Origin: Batillaria attramentaria
Lineage: Eukaryota; Mollusca; Gastropoda; Batillariidae
DNA length: 64,000 bases
Reading direction: 5' to 3'
Assembly: GCA_018292915.2 (NCBI GenBank)
Contig: JACVVK020000334.1
Coordinates: forward strand, 547,501 to 611,500
The position numbers and the translations under genes were made by a program. Each line of letters begins with the position of its first letter. Within the stretch, counting starts at the first letter, position 1. The notes beneath the pieces were generated by a model. That model had not been told where the DNA came from and did not search any database. It saw only the letters and a list, made by a program, of their open reading frames with translations. Positions 29,166 to 41,066 of the stretch are shown here, piece by piece.

Positions 29166-30240
29166 GTGAGCCAGATAATGCCCGATTCTCAGTCCGTCAA
29201 ATTATGCAAATGCCATTGGCCTATTTGCATATGCACGACTTAAAGTGAAACAACTTTTTTTTTTTTTAAGCCAGTGTATATTGTACGATTCACTTCACTT
29301 CATTCACAGACTACTACTGATTACTGATAACATTTTTAACAGACTACTACTGTGGTGGTGACTGTTTTTGTTGAATTACACATGTTTGTATTTGATGAGA
29401 CAGAGAGACTGTTCTTGTACCTTGACCAAACGTGAAAACAGCACAAGGCAATTAACGTTGTAGTTTCTCCCTCTCCCATGGGCATTTGACGTCACACATA
29501 AATTAGTACGCTGGGCATTTGACGTCACACATAAATTAGTACGCTGAGGACTGGGCCTGATCTGATTCCATGATCCGCAATGCCAGGGGGGAGACAAATC
29601 AGACAACTCTGAAAGCGTGAGCACTGGCACGGTAAGCCTCGTTTGATTGTCGCCCCGTCAGAACTCTTCTGGCGTAATATCCGCACTTGAAATTCGGTTA
29701 AACAGGGGGCTTGGGGGTTTCTTTCATGTCCTAGTCCCAATCGGAAGTTCGCGTTAGCTTCTTGGTCGCCTCTCAATCCACCATGCTGTTTTGACCGACA
29801 CTTCACGCTGATGATCAAAGCGAGGCAGTGCGGCGTCAGACAACGCTCACATCCGGGTCCCCAGTCTCCCGCTAGTGATGCGAGGAGCTGTCATATTAGA
29901 TCCAGCAGACAGATCTGTGGCTGTTTGTGACCCGGCTGTCTAATTTCAAGACGTAATTGAACTTCGCGAGTTCTGGTCATGTGAACGTGCATAGACATAT
30001 GACAACAGAAAAACATTACAAATAGAACACTTGGCTTTCTTTATCTTCTCCGCTAATCATAACTTCAGCAAGAACTCGAACTTTTAACATTTAACATTTT
30101 AACTCAAAACATTTCATTAAAAAAAAAAAAAGTCTGTGGAATTCAAGAAGTCGGGCCCCCCAAAAAATTGGTAAAATTTCAACTGAAACTGATTATTTTT
30201 CAGACTCTCTGGGAAAAAAACATTAAAGGTGTTTCAAACT
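29166..30240. other. Unassigned sequence including a CRE-bearing 33-bp duplication
   Basis: TGACGTCA lies at 29487-29494 and 29520-29527 in two tandem 33-bp units (about 29481-29546). The rest shows no supported gene. Confidence 0.5.
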
Positions 30241-30394
30241 TTTGGTTGTTTTTGTTGTTCTTGTTGTTTTTGTTGTTCTTGTTGTTCTTGTTTTGTTGTT
30301 CTTGTTGTTCTTGTTGTTTTTGTTGTTCTTGTTCTTGTTGTTTTTGTTGTTTTTTGGTTTGCTTTGCGAAGTAAGTCTTTATCTACAAACGAAA

Positions 30395-30469
<75 letters not shown>

Positions 30470-30474
30470 CTCTC

Positions 30475-30520
<46 letters not shown>
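30241..30520. repeat. (TTGTTC)n, (GT)n and (CT)n tracts
   Basis: TTG/TTC-rich tract 30241-30355, (GT)n 30397-30467, (CT)n 30469-30519. Long hydrophobic or Cys-rich frames here are artefacts. Confidence 0.95.
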
Positions 30521-30522
<2 letters not shown>

Positions 30523-30659
30523 GTAAAAGGTACCGATGTACTAGATGTGTTATACACAAGAACCGATACTTCCGTAAGCGGATTACCACCAGATTTCCCA
30601 TATCTGTGTCTCATCTAAATTTGCTCCAGAAATATCTTTTGTACAGCCGGGTCCTTATT

Positions 30660-30780
30660 TTCTTATTTTTGGTGGGATCAGGGAGGGAGGATCAGCAGGC
30701 GATGGGGAGAGTGGTGTGTGTGTGGGGGGGGGGGAGGGGGGGGAGTGAGGAGGGGGAGGGAGGGGGTGAGGGGGGGGGGT
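30660..30780. repeat. G-rich tract
   Basis: Many runs of four to nine G on the plus strand between 30724 and 30780, compatible with G-quadruplex formation. Confidence 0.8.
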
Positions 30781-30924
30781 GGAAACTGAGCTCTGTAGAG
30801 AATTCAGATTTTTTTAATACCAGTAGTACTCATCAGTTCAGTTAATCTCACGACCCATCTCGTCCTGAATCACACTGTGAAACTTGTAAAGACGATGGAA
30901 GAACGGCGGTGGCCTTTTGTTGTC

Positions 30925-31325
30925 TGATTATCTGCCCCTGACCTAAAGGAACTGTGTCAGATCGAGTTGATACTTTCCCATGGATTATCTGCCCTGACCT
31001 AAAGGAACTGTGTCAGATCGAGTTGATACTTTCCCATGGATTATCTGCCCCTGACCTAAAGGAACTGTGTCAGATCGAGTTGATACTTTCCCATGGATTA
31101 TCTGCCCCTGACCTAAAGGAACTGTGTCAGATCGAGTTGATACTTTCCCATGGATTATCTGCCCCTGACCTAAAGGAACTGTGTCAGATCGAGTTGATAC
31201 TTTCCCATGGATTATCTGCCCCTGACCTAAAGGAACTGTGTCAGATCGAGTTGATACTTTCCCATGGATATCTGCCCCCTGACCTAAAGGAACTGTGTCA
31301 GATCGAGTTGATACTTCCCATGGAA
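30925..31325 (+). repeat. 57-bp tandem repeat, 7 copies
   Basis: GATCGAGTTGATACT recurs at about 30960, 31016, 31074, 31131, 31188, 31245 and 31301. Each unit has CCTGACCTAAAGGAACTGTG and CCCATGGATTATCTG. The 19-residue repeat in the open frame reflects the 57-bp period. Confidence 0.95.
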
Positions 31326-31529
31326 ACACTCTGTGCTACTTCCACAAGACCAAGCTGCTTGAACGCACGTGACGTCATTCATCAATTAGAGACGGAGGAG
31401 CGGGGTGGATCTGGCTCACCAGCGTCAGATCAGGAGCCGCAACTCATCGTGATAGGTATGTTGCCTCCCTTGGCAGACTTGCGCCCCTCTACACAACTCC
31501 AAATCTGTCAGGTCATACAGGGGGAGTAA
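31320..31529 (+). other. Unrecognised open frame with a BESS-like C-terminus
   Basis: After the 57-bp repeats the frame reads on for about 68 residues, ending in MLPPLADLRPSTQLQICQVI before a stop. The spacing of Leu/Ile and Pro resembles a BESS motif (C-terminus of MADF-type DNA-binding proteins), but no MADF domain or splice partner is seen. CACGTGACGTCA at about 31366-31377 lies inside it. It may be a last exon or chance. Confidence 0.2.
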
Positions 31530-31699
31530 CTCAAGCAACTTTGTTTGCCTTTTTGTTTTGTTTTGGTTTTTTGTTTTCTTGTTTTTGTTTTTTGTTTGTT
31601 TGTTTATTTTTAGAATTACGTGTCGGGATGACGGGGCTAGAAATAAGTGTTTCTACGTGTAGGTTTGTGCCATGGATCCGAGACCTGTAAGGTGCTCCA

Positions 31700-31705
31700 C
31701 CCCCC

Positions 31706-31747
<42 letters not shown>

Positions 31748-31958
31748 TCCGCGACACAAGAGCGAGAGACGGGAGAAGCTTAGAATCCGTTCAAACGCAC
31801 GCGATCCGTATCTTGCCTGACTCTATATTTTACAGTCATCACATCTTCTGACGACTGCCGGGCCTGCTTCTGTAGCAAGATCCGAGTTGGGGAGAAGCCT
31901 GACGGTACTGTTAGTTCACATGCAACGTCTCTGTGTCAAGAAACCATCCATTTATTTA

Positions 31959-32015
<57 letters not shown>

Positions 32016-32140
32016 GCGTGCCGTGCGTGCGTGCGTGCGTGCGTGCGCGCTGTGTGCGTGCGTGCGTGCGTGTGTTGCGCGTGTGTGTGTGCGTGTGCGC
32101 GCGTGCGTGCGTGCGTGCGTGTGTGTGCGTGTGACGACAA
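31700..32140. repeat. Poly(C) tract and (GT)n/(GTGC)n microsatellites
   Basis: Nearly pure C at 31698-31743; GT/GTGC repeats 31962-32133. Confidence 0.95.
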
Positions 32141-32638
32141 AGTTGGAAGTATTTCCACAGGTCAGATTCTTGTTTGTTGTTGTGGTGGTGGTGGTGGGGG
32201 TGGGGGTGGGGTGGGGTGTTGGCGAGGGTGGGGTGGTTGCGTTGTAGCGTGGTTTTCTCGTGCTTGTTCAAAATACGTAAAGTGTTAATATTGAAAAGGA
32301 AACGTTTGGTGCAGCATATCCACGTCTTCCAACTAACTACATAGCTACGGCTTTTTTTTTTTTATCAGACTAATGCTAAGCACATAGCACCTGTGAACTA
32401 TTAGTGTTATCGGAATAAGATACAACAACAAAAACATCGTGACCACCACCAACAAGAACAGCAGCAGTGACAAATCAGTTTAGAACTGAAAGTTTATTTC
32501 GACCACAACATGGTGCACACACCATATAAAGCTTCACGCAGAATAAAATCAGTTTATAACAGTAACAGTATCACAAAGAGACACATCAGGAAATAGTCCT
32601 GTCACAACAATTTTAAAACAGCAACAATATGTACAATA

Positions 32639-32640
<2 letters not shown>
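32141..32640. other. Unassigned sequence
   Basis: GGTGGGG-rich patch near 32180-32240; otherwise no supported gene. Confidence 0.4.
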
Positions 32641-32696
<56 letters not shown>

Positions 32697-32713
32697 TGTG
32701 TGTGTGTGTGTGT
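32641..32713. repeat. (GT)n microsatellite
   Basis: GT dinucleotide run with one GG interruption. Confidence 0.95.
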
Positions 32714-33173
32714 AACCCACTTGGCCTTGGCCCCAGCCGCCCACCACCCCCCCCCCACCTGCGCCGGATAATTTTGAATGGTGCTCACCCGCAAACCGGC
32801 CGCCTACCCAAGAAGGGAGACAACTGCGAGCAAACGAAAAAAATAATAATAAGAAAGTGAGTGGAAATTCAATTTATATTTTAAAATCTTAAAATTTCAA
32901 TTCTTGAACCTTTAAAATTATCGGAGTTCCCTCCCCTGGCACAGGATTTCGCAGGAACAATGGTTGCCCCTGCCCTGGGTGCCGAGTGACTCGTCGTGTA
33001 CCTCGATTGGTGCACAATGTACGCCGGTTACCCTCGATTGTCTGAAAGCATGTACCGGCAGTTTTTGCGGTGTGGAATAGTTATACTGGCATAACAACAC
33101 GTTTACAATTCAACCTTTCGGATTTACATATATAGCGAAAAGTGGAACATAGCATTGAGCAAATAGTAAACTA
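32714..33173. other. Unassigned sequence
   Basis: No supported gene or repeat. Confidence 0.4.
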
Positions 33174-33262
33174 CATTGATATATTTGTCCGCCCTTCACA
33201 CGTTGTAGTTCTACAAACAGGTAGAACTAACAACGTGTGAAGGGCGGACAAATGTATCAATG
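33174..33262. repeat. Near-perfect 89-bp hairpin
   Basis: Arms of 41 and 42 nt differ by one T:G position and one single-base bulge; the loop is AAACAG. The stem contains TTTGTCCGCCCTTCACACGT and its complement. It could be a tiny foldback element or the DNA of a long dsRNA/pre-miRNA-like hairpin. Confidence 0.9.
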
Positions 33263-33690
33263 TGTTCATACAGGTACAAACAGGTGAGCAACAACAAGGC
33301 AGAAACATTACACATCAACATCGATTTTAAGTAATTACAGCAAAAGCGTTGGGTGTAATGGTTAACAATGGGTAACAATGGGGGTAACAGTACAGCGTTT
33401 CAACGCCACAAACACAAGAAACGGCTATCGCATCTCACAGCAAAGGGAATAATTGAGGCGACACTGGCCAGGTTGTCTAAGGTTATCTTCCCCTGACCTG
33501 ATGGTATTAGGCCAGATCAAGTTCACCTCATGTGATACAGTACATACTTAGGAGGCAAGCACCGTGTGGACCATAGCAACGGTTACCGGGTCGTCAGTGG
33601 AGCCCTGTATGTAAATTAGGCCAAGGTCAACAAGGTGCGCACGTCAACATTCTACATTGTCAATACCAACAGTCTTGTCACGAAGTTTGT
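33263..33690. other. Unassigned sequence with one copy related to the 57-bp repeat
   Basis: About 33483-33525 (CCCCTGACCTGATGG...GGCCAGATCAAGTTCA) resembles the unit of the 30.9-kb array. Confidence 0.4.
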
Positions 33691-33699
33691 CAGTCTGTT

Positions 33700-33700
33700 G

Positions 33701-33736
<36 letters not shown>

Positions 33737-34258
33737 TGCCTCATCGTTCCCAGCATGCACAGGAAGACTGGGGGTATCCCCATGGGATCACTATGGAGAC
33801 AACAGACGCTGATTCTAAGAACTTGCACACGACATCAGACGCGGTGAAATATCATCATGTCCAGGACAATGAAGCGGGACTAGTCGGTCAGGAAGGTTTT
33901 AGTGGCGGGCATACATGGATACATGGATACACCAGGGATACAGACCACACAGGTTCTGCTCCTACTGTCCCGTGAATAGCGCTCAATTCAGGGGCCGATC
34001 CTTTGCTTCAAAGAAGGGACGGCGCAGGAGGGGGGAGGGGGGATGAGTCAAGCTCCACTCAGGGATCTAATTGTCCCTCCCCCCTCCCTCCCCCCCCAAA
34101 AAAAAATGCGTCAATAATATTTGAGTTTGCAGTACTAGGTGAAGTCCCAATGATCCAGATCTCCACTGCACTGAAGAAACCAGCATAATCATTCAGAGGA
34201 GGAAAAAAATACCCCCTCCCCCATACCCCCTCCCCCCCCCCCCCCACGAAACAGCAGC

Positions 34259-34338
<80 letters not shown>

Positions 34339-34340
34339 CT
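33700..34340. repeat. (CT)n, poly(C) and (CAA)n/(CA)n tracts
   Basis: (CT)n 33702-33737; C-rich runs 34075-34098 and 34214-34247; (CAA)n 34255-34287 then (CA)n to 34336. Between them no supported gene. Confidence 0.9.
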
Positions 34341-35435
34341 ATCAAGAAAAAGGTAAAACAACACAAAAAGCCCCAAGATAATAATAATCATGAATGACGG
34401 TGTAAACTGACTGTCGCAACAGTTTATATTATATATTATCTATACATATCAGTTCATGATTCTTTACATAATCATCAGTAGTGTTTCTCACTATATGTTT
34501 CATCGTATTGAACATCAGGCACAAATCAGACGTAGGAAATTGTTCTAAACATTGACATATACACGAGAACAGTACAATACAGTGACACGGCAAGACGAAG
34601 GCCCGTTCAACTTGCTGCACCAGTGGAAACAAAACTATGCAGGCAGGTTTAAAACGTCTATTGCCTAGCGCACTCTCTCTAGGACCCTCATTGTAAGATT
34701 ACTTTCGGCCCACAGATTGCCCTCCTTCTGAACTTTTTTGGTGGTGTCTAGCATTATGCAAACTAAGCAGCCGCAACCCCCCCCCCCCCACCGCCCCCCC
34801 CCCTTCACCCTCCGTGCCTCCACCCACTCCCACCTTCCGGCTGCCAGCGACCAAGACCCACCCATCAACACTTCATGAACAAACAGACAAAGAATCATGA
34901 CAGTGAAATGTACAGAAAGAAGCATAAAAACATTTACAAAACTGTAACAATACTTTACAAAACTCATAACAATATTTCATACACTTTTTTTGTTGTTGTT
35001 TTCTTTTTTAAATCTGACAAACAAACACTTTTTCACACAGCACCAGCAGACCAGTGTCTATACAAGGATAAAGTTCTTCACCATAATGTGGAAACGTTCA
35101 TTATTTCAGCAGGATACAATTCTTCACCATAATGTGGAAACGTTCATTATTTCAGCAAGAAGTACGTTTACATAATACACCCACACTGACCTTAGGCATA
35201 AAATGGACGACCAAACAAAAAAAAATTTAATTACAAAAAAATGAGGGAAAAAGAGAAAACAAATAAGAAGACAAATGCAAAACACCCAGTGCGCGCGCAG
35301 CAGAGGGCGCTGTTTGTGAGAAAATGAATCTATGAAGCCACAGGCGTCATGTGGTTGTTCCACTGTACAGACACGAACACGTGGACAGGGATGGCGCACA
35401 GGAAATGATCCCACGATCTTGTTAAATAATCTCTC
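34341..35435. repeat. Unassigned sequence with a 46-bp tandem duplication
   Basis: TTCTTCACCATAATGTGG starts at 35074 and again at 35120 (two units to about 35157). C-rich tract near 34777-34803. No supported gene. Confidence 0.5.
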
Positions 35436-35547
35436 TCTCTCTCTCTAAAGTTTATAGAGCAGAATATGATATAAACTAACTTCAGGCACAAGACAGGTCT
35501 TTTTTCATGTATCTTTTTATCCTTAGAAAATCAAATTTCATTTCATT

Positions 35548-35610
<63 letters not shown>
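35436..35610. repeat. (TCTG)n/(TC)n microsatellites
   Basis: (CT)n 35431-35446; (TCTG)n 35550-35573 followed by (TC)n to 35607. Confidence 0.95.
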
Positions 35611-35611
<1 letters not shown>

Positions 35612-35779
35612 AATAATGTCTGTCGCTCCTTCACCCTTCCTCGGTGTCTGGTTCTTTTTTTTTTGCGCCTGACAACAAAAAGGTGTTGTATGTATTTCTG
35701 GACAAGTTTCAAGGCGACATCATTATCTAGAGAGGTGTGTGGGAGGTGGCATGGCGGATGTGCCAGATTTTCTGAGATT

Positions 35780-36092
35780 GCGTCCGGCATCTTACACTCA
35801 ACTCATCGTCCGGCATCTTACACTCAACTCATCGTCCGGCATCTTACACTCAACTCATCGTCCGGCATCTTACACTCAACTCATCGTCCGGCATCTTACA
35901 CTCAACTCATCGTCCGGCATCTTACACTCAACTCATCGTCCGGCACCTTACACTCAACTCATCGTCCGGCATCTTACACTCAACTCATCGTCCGGCACCT
36001 TACACTCAACTCATCGTCCGGCATCTTACACTCAACTCATCGTCCGGCATCTTACACTCAACTCATCGTCCGGCATCTTACACTCAACTCAT
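35780..36092. repeat. 26-bp tandem repeat, about 12 copies
   Basis: Units contain CGTCCGGCATCTTACACTCA; two units have CACC instead of CATC. The period is not a multiple of 3, so all frames cycle through the same peptide. Confidence 0.95.
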
Positions 36093-36317
36093 CCACGGTA
36101 AAGTAAGGTGGGCATCACACAACAGACCCGTGCTACAATCACGGGAATGAAAAGTTTATTGTTTTAGAGAAAGTGTGGTTCCGGGTTTCTTGTCACCCAC
36201 ACACAACCCCGGCGTCAAAAGAACGCGATATTAATTCCTCAGCGTGAATATAAGTGTTGACGCAGATACTGAGATGGTAATAATGAAGCATAGAATCTCC
36301 TAATACCCCCCCCTCCC

Positions 36318-36361
<44 letters not shown>

Positions 36362-36720
36362 TTGTGGACGTCAGTCAACACCCTACTGCAACTGAAAGAA
36401 TTGTAATCGTCACTGAAATAAATGACATTTGCGTATCAGCCGTTCGTCTCTTGACTGTTCCATTGTTCCGTCCAACTAGCAATGACCTTCAGCCTTCATG
36501 GTGGACGCTCGCTCACGCAAATTGTATTGAATGTGTGTCATGTGCAACAACCGTACTCCTTTTCGTCTTTCTACAGCATGGAAGCCATCACGATAAAAGT
36601 ACAGGCTACAAGATATATATAGATCTGTAGGTGTAACTCTCTGTATCTCTCCACACGCGTCTAATTCAATTATTTGCTGCAGACAAGCACATTTCGCTGT
36701 GAACCCAATCTAAGAACTCC
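36093..36720. other. Unassigned sequence with (AC)n
   Basis: (AC)n at 36319-36358. No supported gene. Confidence 0.4.
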
Positions 36721-36824
36721 GGGCCCATAGTGCAAAATAGATTCTCCCGCCAGGGATCTACGATTTCTTGGCACACAGTTCATGACCTCGCGTTACCATC
36801 AGCGATACGTCACTGTGTTTGTGT

Positions 36825-36929
36825 GTCACGTGACTTATTCTCACTTCCGCCAAAGCAAAGGGTGAACCCTTTCATCCAATTACCACACCACTTCGGCCCT
36901 CCTTCACAGAAGAGTGACAAGATGGCGGC
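36825..36929 (+). promoter_or_regulatory. Promoter-like cluster: E-box, ETS, CCAAT and YY1 words
   Basis: Perfect palindrome GTCACGTGAC (36825-36834), ETS-like CACTTCCGCC (about 36842), CCAAT (about 36876) and CAAGATGGCGGC (36918-36929), a full YY1 consensus. These cluster in TATA-less metazoan promoters. A possible donor GTGAGTAAG follows at about 36955. No coding exon is assigned. Confidence 0.45.
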
Positions 36930-36959
36930 ACGCGTGTGAAGAAGGTTACGTGTCGTGAG

Positions 36960-37096
36960 TAAGAACATCCAACGTCTACCACAAGGGGAGGCAAGTGAAG
37001 TGAAACGGCCCGAGGTGGTTAAGTGATGAACAGTTCCCCGTCACCTTACTGGCGGGCGGGTAGTTAGTTGGTGGAAAAGTTGACAGTGGCGCGTCC

Positions 37097-37135
<39 letters not shown>

Positions 37136-37987
37136 GGTGACATTAGATTTCCTTTGCGGTGATGTTGTGGGTTTTTTGTCCCGTTTTTGGAAGGGGGGTG
37201 GGGGGGGGTGGAGGGAGGAGATACGATGGCGCCTACAGCAATTACCGCCTACATGTCGCCTTTGGAACTGAGTGAGAGGGGGGGGGAGGGGGAGGGGGGC
37301 TTAGGAGGATGGAGGCAGTGGCCGGAGGGAGGGGGGAGAGGGAGGGGGTAGGTTTAGTATGGAGGAGCCTTTTCGTCTGTGCAACGTTCGCTTTTGCTTC
37401 TGGCTGTTGTCTGACCTACATTCGTCCTCCAACCTTTCCCAGAATTCCACCGCGCTACTCCCTCAAACGCCCAGTGAAATATCACACACTGTATTAGATC
37501 AGCTTCAGACCCTTGTCATACACCCCCCTCCCCCCCCCCCCCACACCTTTCCCTCCCATCCCCATCACCCTGTAACCTCCTCAAGAGGACAGTTGATATC
37601 ACACAACCTTCAACAGTTGATATCACACAACCTTCAACAGTTGATATCACACAACCTTCAACACTGCTCTGAGCTGTCTGTCCAACACAGTAGAATTGTC
37701 CTCACAATTTGAAGCAATAAATTAAACGATTTTGTTTTCAACAATAAATTCAATGTTTTGACATGTTGTTGTTGTTGTTGTTGTTGTTGTTGTAATGGTA
37801 TCTTTTTGGAATATCTTTGTCTACAGTCAAGAGGACGACACAACCACTGCCAACCACGCATCAACATTGTATTGCTACCATTTTCTTTTCACAACGACAC
37901 AACAGCAAAATGGCGATATTCGCTTGAGGTGAAAGAGACCCAGGAAAGGCTGGCTACCCCAGAGACAAGAAGTGACGTCACAGCTTT

Positions 37988-38050
<63 letters not shown>

Positions 38051-38110
38051 AGTGTGTGTGTGTGTGTGTGTGTATCAAACGACACAGGGAGGCCGTGAAA
38101 CAGTCCATCA
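36960..38110. repeat. Simple repeats in otherwise unassigned sequence
   Basis: (GA)n 37098-37133; G-rich runs 37188-37350; 24-bp tandem repeat AGTTGATATCACACAACCTT ×3 at 37591-37663; (GTT)n 37765-37793; (GT)n 37993-38073. No supported gene. Confidence 0.85.
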
Positions 38111-38337
38111 ATTAGGGTGAACGTGATTAGTCACGCCAATAAACGCGATATGATTGGTCAAACCCTGTCGCGTGATCATCCATTCTACTTCCGACAGTCG
38201 CCGCGTGTCCCTGGAGTGGTCGCTGGTGATGGGAGAATCCATCTTTAGCACGCTCTGGCAAATGGAGAATGATTGGAACCGTCAATGAAAAGTGACGAAA
38301 CTCTTGACATCTCCGACATGACCTCTGCTGTGAAGGC

Positions 38338-38560
38338 TTTGGTTGGTTGGTTGGTTGGTTGGTTGGTCGGTTCATGGGTTGGTTGGTGGTCAGTCGGTTG
38401 GTTGGTTGGGGTTTAACGTCCTTTTCCATCACTTCAGGATGGCATTAAAGCCAGGACAATCGTGAAAAACCCAGCGCAATATATTTTTGTCTCTCAGCCG
38501 GGATTCGAACTCACGGCCCCTAGCACTGACAGCCCAGCGTTCTGCCAGCCCAGTTTCATG
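38338..38560 (-). mobile_element. tRNA-derived SINE, family 1, with expanded tail
   Basis: Minus-strand copy with A-box-like GGCAGAACGCTGG and B box GAGTTCGAATCCC, ending GGAAAAGGACGTTAAACCCC. Its tail has expanded to an (AACC)n microsatellite (plus GGTT, 38338-38410). Confidence 0.75.
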
Positions 38561-38640
38561 GTTCCTTGTCCTGAAGGTCACCATGGCAACAGCAGCAAAC
38601 CGGACAGGTGAAGATACAACAGCAAGTCCCGCAACTGTCG

Positions 38641-39048
38641 TCAAACCCACGACTGCGGCGTGGTGGGGCTGGAGTTACCGTTCCTGGAGCACTTGAGGTA
38701 GTCGCTGTAGCGCTGACTGCGGTAAAACACGAGAATCATCAGCTCCTTCCGGAAGTAGGCGCCCGTCACGCTGTAGAGGAAGAAGTTGACGCAGTAGTTC
38801 ATGTAGAAGATGACGCGCGTGATCATGAGGACGCCCTCCAGGTTGTCAAAGTCCGCCCAGATGTCTTCACGCCCTGTCCGCTTGGAGTTGGACAGCAGGA
38901 ACCGCTTGCACCACACAAAGCAGTACGGCAGGTTGAGGACGATGAAGACGAAAGAGACGACGAGAAGGATGACGGTGAACTCCATCCTGATGATGCTCTC
39001 CTCCGTCACGATGTTGATCTTACGATGACGCTGGTAGCGGTGCAACAA
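38641..39048 (-). CDS. GPCR exon 5: ICL3-TM6-TM7-C-tail
   Basis: 408 nt including TGA; acceptor TTTTGTTTCAG|TTG. Contains VSFVFIVLNLPYCF and NYCVNFFLYSVTGAYFRKEL. Confidence 0.95.
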   Translation of the reverse strand: MLHRYQRHRKINIVTEESIIRMEFTVILLVVSFVFIVLNLPYCFVWCKRFLLSNSKRTGREDIWADFDNLEGVLMITRVIFYMNYCVNFFLYSVTGAYFRKELMILVFYRSQRYSDYLKCSRNGNSSPTTPQSWV

Positions 39049-40342
39049 CTGAAACAAAATCACCACAGCCATTTCTTAGAAAACATTGACACTGAATACA
39101 TCTTTACATGTACCTGAGTCGCAAGAGTAAACCCAACACTAACCTCACGTAAACTAATTCCACTTGTCGTGGGACAAACAATAATAGTTACATTATATAA
39201 ATACAAGGGGGGGGGGGGGTCGGTGTTTGGGAGTTTAACGTCCTTGTCCACCACGTAAGGGTGATATCAAAGACGGGGCAACGAGAAAAAGGCCGGTACA
39301 AATATTTGGCCCCAGCCGGGGTTCGAACTCACTATCCGAGCATTGAGAGTCCAACGCTCTACCATTCGGCCATCCCGGCTCCCCATATACAAATACAAAC
39401 GGCGAGGACGATGACGGTGGTGGTAATTACCTTGCGGATGATGAGAGCGTTCAGGATGGAGATGATGAGGAAGGGAACCACTGTGATTGACAAGCCGTAG
39501 ATACTGTCCAGGACGAATGACGTCATCAGTTGCTGGGAGTCCGGCAGACAACGCCTAACGACCGAGTTGCGCGTCTGGAACTCTCTGGAACTGGTCAGGA
39601 TCGGCTTGAACAACATCACGATCAGCGAGATCAGGATCAGGCTGCAGATCACCTGCACACGACACAATTCAGGCAGGATGTGGATCATCTCAACGTAACA
39701 CTACACGGTCAGGCCGTTGAACTCAACACAATACAGGCAGGCTGAGGGTCATTACAACGCAATACAATACAGGCAAACTGCAGACCCCTAAAAACAACAC
39801 AGTCCAGGCAGGCTTTAGATCACCCGAATATGACACAAGGCAGGCTCGGTCAGAATATGACAGCAACTGTTAGCAAGGGTGGGATAATGACTGTGCCTCA
39901 CGTACAGCGCAAGCCTTTGTCCACGACCCCCTGTATTGACAGCATCGTTCGCATTGTGACAAGCAACAGACGAATAAGAACAGACAACGGAAACACACCA
40001 CGTCATACATGGTGAAATTTTATTTTGGAAGGTCGCAATATTTATGTTCGTTTCCCTTTGTTTTAAACATTCGTTGTTTTCGCGTGTGTTGGTGAGGGCT
40101 CGGTGTCACTCGTGCCATGAGGAAGGTACACTATGAATATTTTGTATTTTGGATTGTCGTGTCGTCTGTCCCTGATCTCTGTACTACTCGATAATGGCGG
40201 CTACATGCAGTGTCCACGTGGCTTTACAACACGTCATTACAACTTGTATCACCTTCAGGAGTGGTCAGGTTTATACTAATGTGCACGGAAACAAAATCTA
40301 CGATCAGCTAAGTGAGATCCCCAACCCCCACCCCCACCCCCA

Positions 40343-40377
<35 letters not shown>

Positions 40378-40977
40378 ACACACACACACACACACGTAAT
40401 GCCATGCAGGCTGAGTGCTAAGGATTAGAAGAGTTTGAAAACAGACCTTTGGAAACTCGGCTAATACGCTCTGGATATCCACGTGGTGAAATATACAACA
40501 AAAAAAAACGTGCTTGTCTATTTTAGGCTGTCCCACCCCTGAAGTGTCCACAAAAAAAAGAAGCTGAAATTATGTCTTCACTGAGAGCTACGAAAGGCGC
40601 TTAGGGCGTAGAGATTTGTCAGCCTTTTGTTGTTTTTTGTTGTTGTTGGTTTTTTGTTTTTGTTTTTAAGGCGCTTTGAGCTTGTCGTAGTAGTAGTATT
40701 TATTCATCCCCTATGCATGTGGGGGAGCCGGGGTGGTCGAATGGTAGAGCGTTGGACTTGTAATGCTCGGGTCGTGACTTCGATCCCGGCTGGGGCCAAA
40801 TATTTGTGCTGGCTTTTTCATCGTTGCCCCGTCTTTCATATCACCCTATGTGGTGGAAAAGGACGTTAAACCCCCAAACACCCACCCACCCTCTCTATGC
40901 ATGTGAATTGAAAGCAGGAGTATATTGCTTAAGGACAATGCTGCCACAGTAGTATCACTCACACACACACACACTCA

Positions 40978-41066
<89 letters not shown>

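Noticed and set aside
35780..36092. Regular direct repeats resembling a CRISPR array
   Set aside because: Units are contiguous with no variable spacers and the DNA is clearly eukaryotic; it is a minisatellite. The 57-, 72- and 108-bp arrays were rejected for the same reason.
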